A DNA stretch of 64,000 bases from Pilatotrama ljubarskyi. Lineage: Eukaryota; Basidiomycota; Agaricomycetes; Polyporales; Polyporaceae. Where the stretch lies: NCBI GenBank assembly GCA_022385805.1, contig MU277728.1:62001-126000 (forward strand), read 5' to 3'. The position numbers and the translations under genes are program-made. Shown piece after piece: positions 61,411 through 64,000 of the stretch (position 1 is its first letter; the number at the start of each line of letters is the position of its first letter). The notes under the pieces are model-generated. The model saw only the letters and a list, made by a program, of their open reading frames with translations, searched no databases and was not told where the DNA came from.

Positions 61411-62547
61411 ATGTCCCGCACCTCATATGACCGGTATGTCAGTGCTTTTGCTTGCGTTGAATATATGCTAATAGTGTCTGCTACAGTTTCCTCACCGTCT
61501 TCTCTCCGGAAGGTCGGTTGTACCAAGTAGGTCAGTACAAGGTGCAGTCTGCCTCCAGGATACCAGTCACGAATTGCCTTGCAGAATATGCCTTCAAAGC
61601 CATCTCGGGGTCCGGACATACAGCCATTGCCGTCAGAGGGAAGGATACCGCGGTCGTCATCACACAGAAGAAGGTCCCTGTAAGTCTCCTCGCGCCGTAC
61701 GGTGTTCACCCTCAGCCGACCTTTTATTTGCCTCCAGGACAAGCTCCTCGATTCCGCCACCATTACCCATCTCTTTAGCATAACTCCTACCATCGGCTGC
61801 GTTATGACCGGCCTGATCGGTGCGTATGTGTGACTCTCACGCCCAATTCCTGAGGCTTACGGACGAACGCGCTTTAGCTGACGCGCGCGCACAAGTGATG
61901 CGCGCACGCGCTGAGGCCGCTGAATTCCGCTACAAGTACGGCTACGAGATCACACCTGATGCCCTCGCACGGCGCATGGCAAACATCAATCAAGTATACA
62001 CCCAGCGCGCAGGAATGCGACCGCTAGGTATCGGTGTGTAACGTCCTTCTCTGTCCATTGACGCCGCTCAAGTGGAAAAATGGCTCTGTCTTTCAGCTAT
62101 GATACTGATTGGCATTGACCCCGAATTCGGACCGCAATGCTTCAAGCTTGACCCTGCCGGTTACTTCGTCGGCTACCATGCAACGGCGGCAGGTCAGAAA
62201 CAGCAGGAGGCTATGAACAACCTGGAGAAGAAGTGGAAGAAGCTAGACTCGGGACGTGGTGCTGATGATGCTGTGAAGGCAGGCAAGACGCTCTCCCGTG
62301 CGGAAGTCATCGAGGTACGTTCGGTCTTTGTATGTCGGCATAGGCGACTATGACCGCTAACGCTGTGAATAAGATGGCGATTGAGTCCATCTCGACGGTG
62401 CACGCGACGGATTTTAAGCCGGACGAGGTCGAGATCGGCATCGTCTCCGATGGTGACGAGGAGGACCCGAAGACGCGCGGACAGTGGCGGGTCATGGACA
62501 CAGCGGAGATCGAGCGGCATCTCCTTGCGTACGCGGAGAAGGATTGA
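61411..62547 (+). CDS. SCL1: 20S proteasome subunit alpha1
   Basis: Alpha1 (human PSMA6, yeast Scl1) is one of seven outer-ring subunits of the 20S core. The start [20 protein letters not shown] continues after splicing to [20 protein letters not shown], with the SPEGRLxQVEYA signature of alpha subunits. [35 protein letters not shown] and [19 protein letters not shown] identify alpha1; [20 protein letters not shown] and [15 protein letters not shown] follow. The C-terminus ([26 protein letters not shown]) is normal. Introns include one at 61428-61487 splitting DR/F, then others near 61516-61580, 61680-61738, 61816-61880 and 62036-62098. Length about 265 residues, slightly long from an insertion around [14 protein letters not shown]. 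Confidence 0.95.
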
Positions 62548-63003
62548 TTTGCTTTTGTACTGCTATGGACTCGGTCATGATCGTCACGCTATTTCCATCC
62601 GTTCTCGTGCCTCGCTTCGCCTCTAGCTTTGCAGAGTTCACGAAGTATGGGCGCTGGATGACATCAGTTGAGTGCTTGATTGGAGGGACCCTACAGTTCT
62701 TGGGTATGCATGATGCTTCAGAAGCACGCGATTGGTGGTCACTAATCGTATACGCGTACACTATGCGGTGCTCAACCGTGTACTTCAAGATATACACAAT
62801 TATATGGAGGAGAGATAATGCAAAGAATTCACAAGCCGTACTTCAGGCGGGCATAGCGATGAAATAATCAGCCATGGGCGACGCTCATGCATCCATAGAT
62901 GATCGGGAAGAGGCGAGAGCGGAATGACCCTAACTACATCGAGAGAACATGGGATGAGAGCATACACAAGACCAGCAAAGGCTAAGGCGACCGTCGAGCA
63001 AGA
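62548..63003. other. Convergent 3' intergenic region
   Basis: About 455 bp between convergent proteasome and RRM-protein genes. Relatively AT-rich for the window; no gene seen. Confidence 0.4.
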
Positions 63004-64000
63004 TCAGAAAGTCGTCTTCTTGCCCTCAGGAGCGACGATGGCACCGCTGCGAGGGGCGCCGCGGCCACCACGGCCGCCACCCCTCTGACCACCGCGACCG
63101 CCACGTCCACGGTCGAACCCGCCACGTCCACGGTCGAAACCACCACGGCCGCGACCACCGCCACGACCACCGCGGTCACCGAAGCCCTGCACGAACACTC
63201 AGCTACAGCTCAACACGAAACACCAAGTTGACTACTCACACGTCCACCACCACGGCCACCGCCGCGGCCGCCACCGTTGTTGTCCCGGGGCTGGGAGTAG
63301 TCCAGACGGATGGGACGGCCACCGATCTCGGTACCAGAAAGGCCCTCGAACGCCTTCTTCGCAGCCTCGATATCGGTGAATTCGACGTAGCCGAAGCCCT
63401 TCGGCCGGCCAGACTCGCGGTCGGTCGGGAGACGGACGCTCTTGACATCGCCGTACTCGCCGAAGACCTCCCAGACCTGGTCCTCAGTGGTGTCCCAGCT
63501 GAGATTGCCGACGAAGAGAACAGCGGAGGCCTCGCTCGGCGTGTCGCCGAACTTCTCTGCGCGCTTCTCACGCACGGCGCCCGGCTCCTTTTGCTCGCTC
63601 TTGTCGATGTTGACCGGGCGACCGTCGATCTCCTTGCCGTTGAGCTTCAGCGCCGCCTCAACGGCCTCGGTCGTCGCGAAGGTCACGTAGCCGAAGCCAC
63701 GGGACTTGCCCGTGTTGCGGTCCATCTGGACGCGCGCAGAGACAACCTCGCCGCACTCAGCGAACTCCTGAGCGAGCCAGTCGTTGTCGACGTTCCACGA
63801 GAGGCGGCCGACGAAGATGGTCTTCGTGCCCTCGGAATTGTCTGCAGGGGCAGCATCACCATTCGCGGTCTTGACCTTTTTAGCGGGGGCAGCCGAGTCG
63901 TCCTCAGCTTTCCGCTTGCCTAGATGACGGTGAGCAACAAGCATTGATCTCATGACGATTGGCACATACCCTTAGCAGGTGCGGCCGAAGCATCAGCCAT
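63004..64000 (-). CDS. Two-RRM, RGG-tailed nucleolar-type protein (Gar2/Nsr1/nucleolin-like)
   Basis: A nucleolin-like RNA-binding protein probably acting in pre-rRNA processing. It begins MADASAAPAKG at the window edge (ATG 63998-64000; a longer 5' end outside the window cannot be excluded). After an intron: KRKAEDDSAAPAKKVKTANG (basic, likely NLS). RRM1 has KTIFVGRLSW and GKSRGFGYVTF; RRM2 has AVLFVGNLSWDTTEDQVWEV and GRPKGFGYVEF, so both RNP1/RNP2 pairs are intact. The tail is arginine/glycine-rich with an almost exact GGFDRGR duplication and ends APEGKKTTF (TGA 63004-63006). The acidic serine N-terminus of yeast Nsr1/Gar2 is missing or very short. Confidence 0.9.

Noticed and set aside
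63228..63923. 231-residue plus-strand frame opposite the RRM protein
   Set aside because: An antisense shadow of a codon-biased RRM gene; the minus strand has intact RNP motifs.

Overview
The window is nuclear DNA of a filamentous basidiomycete, most likely an Agaricomycete (mushroom or wood-decay lineage). The reasons are very dense, short (about 50-65 nt) GT-AG introns, GC-rich compact genes on both strands, CT-rich leaders, and fungus-restricted families: a cerato-platanin, a G1 (eqolisin) glutamic peptidase, a DUF6534 seven-helix protein, a DUF2433 protein and a mitochondrial ICP55 peptidase. I see no rRNA, tRNA, transposon or CRISPR. Order or genus cannot be read safely from sequence alone. 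All gene models were made by eye; starts and splice sites come from GT/AG signals plus protein-family continuity.

Layout, left to right. 1-12 kb: 3' part of a kinesin-3 motor (+), IMP3 of the SSU processome (-), a type II membrane glycosyltransferase-like protein (+), a delta-9 fatty-acid desaturase with cytochrome b5 tail (+), and ARL2 GTPase (-). 12-27 kb: translation factor eIF5B (+), an APC amino-acid/GABA-type permease (+), ICP55 aminopeptidase (+), a 2.3 kb gene-poor gap, and a DUF6534 membrane protein (+). 27-43 kb: a DUF2433 phosphoesterase-like RNA-binding protein (-), Mediator subunit 13 (+), then a small block with two secreted proteins, cerato-platanin (+) and eqolisin (-), around a short/branched-chain acyl-CoA dehydrogenase (+), and the mitochondrial glycine carrier Hem25 (+). 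43-64 kb: a long multi-exon EF-hand protein of unknown function (-), a V-ATPase assembly factor VOA1/BIG1 (-) divergent from SPT4 (+), the decapping nuclease RAI1 (-), a class 3 lipase (+), a UPF0303 protein (-), RNA polymerase III largest subunit (-) divergent from proteasome alpha1 (+), and a two-RRM RGG nucleolar-type protein (-) that reaches the window end.

There is no operon or biosynthetic cluster. Many genes are housekeeping functions of RNA and protein synthesis (IMP3, eIF5B, MED13, SPT4, RAI1, RPC1, the RRM/RGG protein). The most unusual signals are architectural. Microexons of 7, 12, 17, 14, 10 and 18 nt are needed to restore conserved protein cores in four genes. A TAC-W-GTA palindrome recurs, often just beyond stop codons. 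A twin telomere-like promoter box lies between RPC1 and the proteasome gene. I found no convincing new defence or mobile system.
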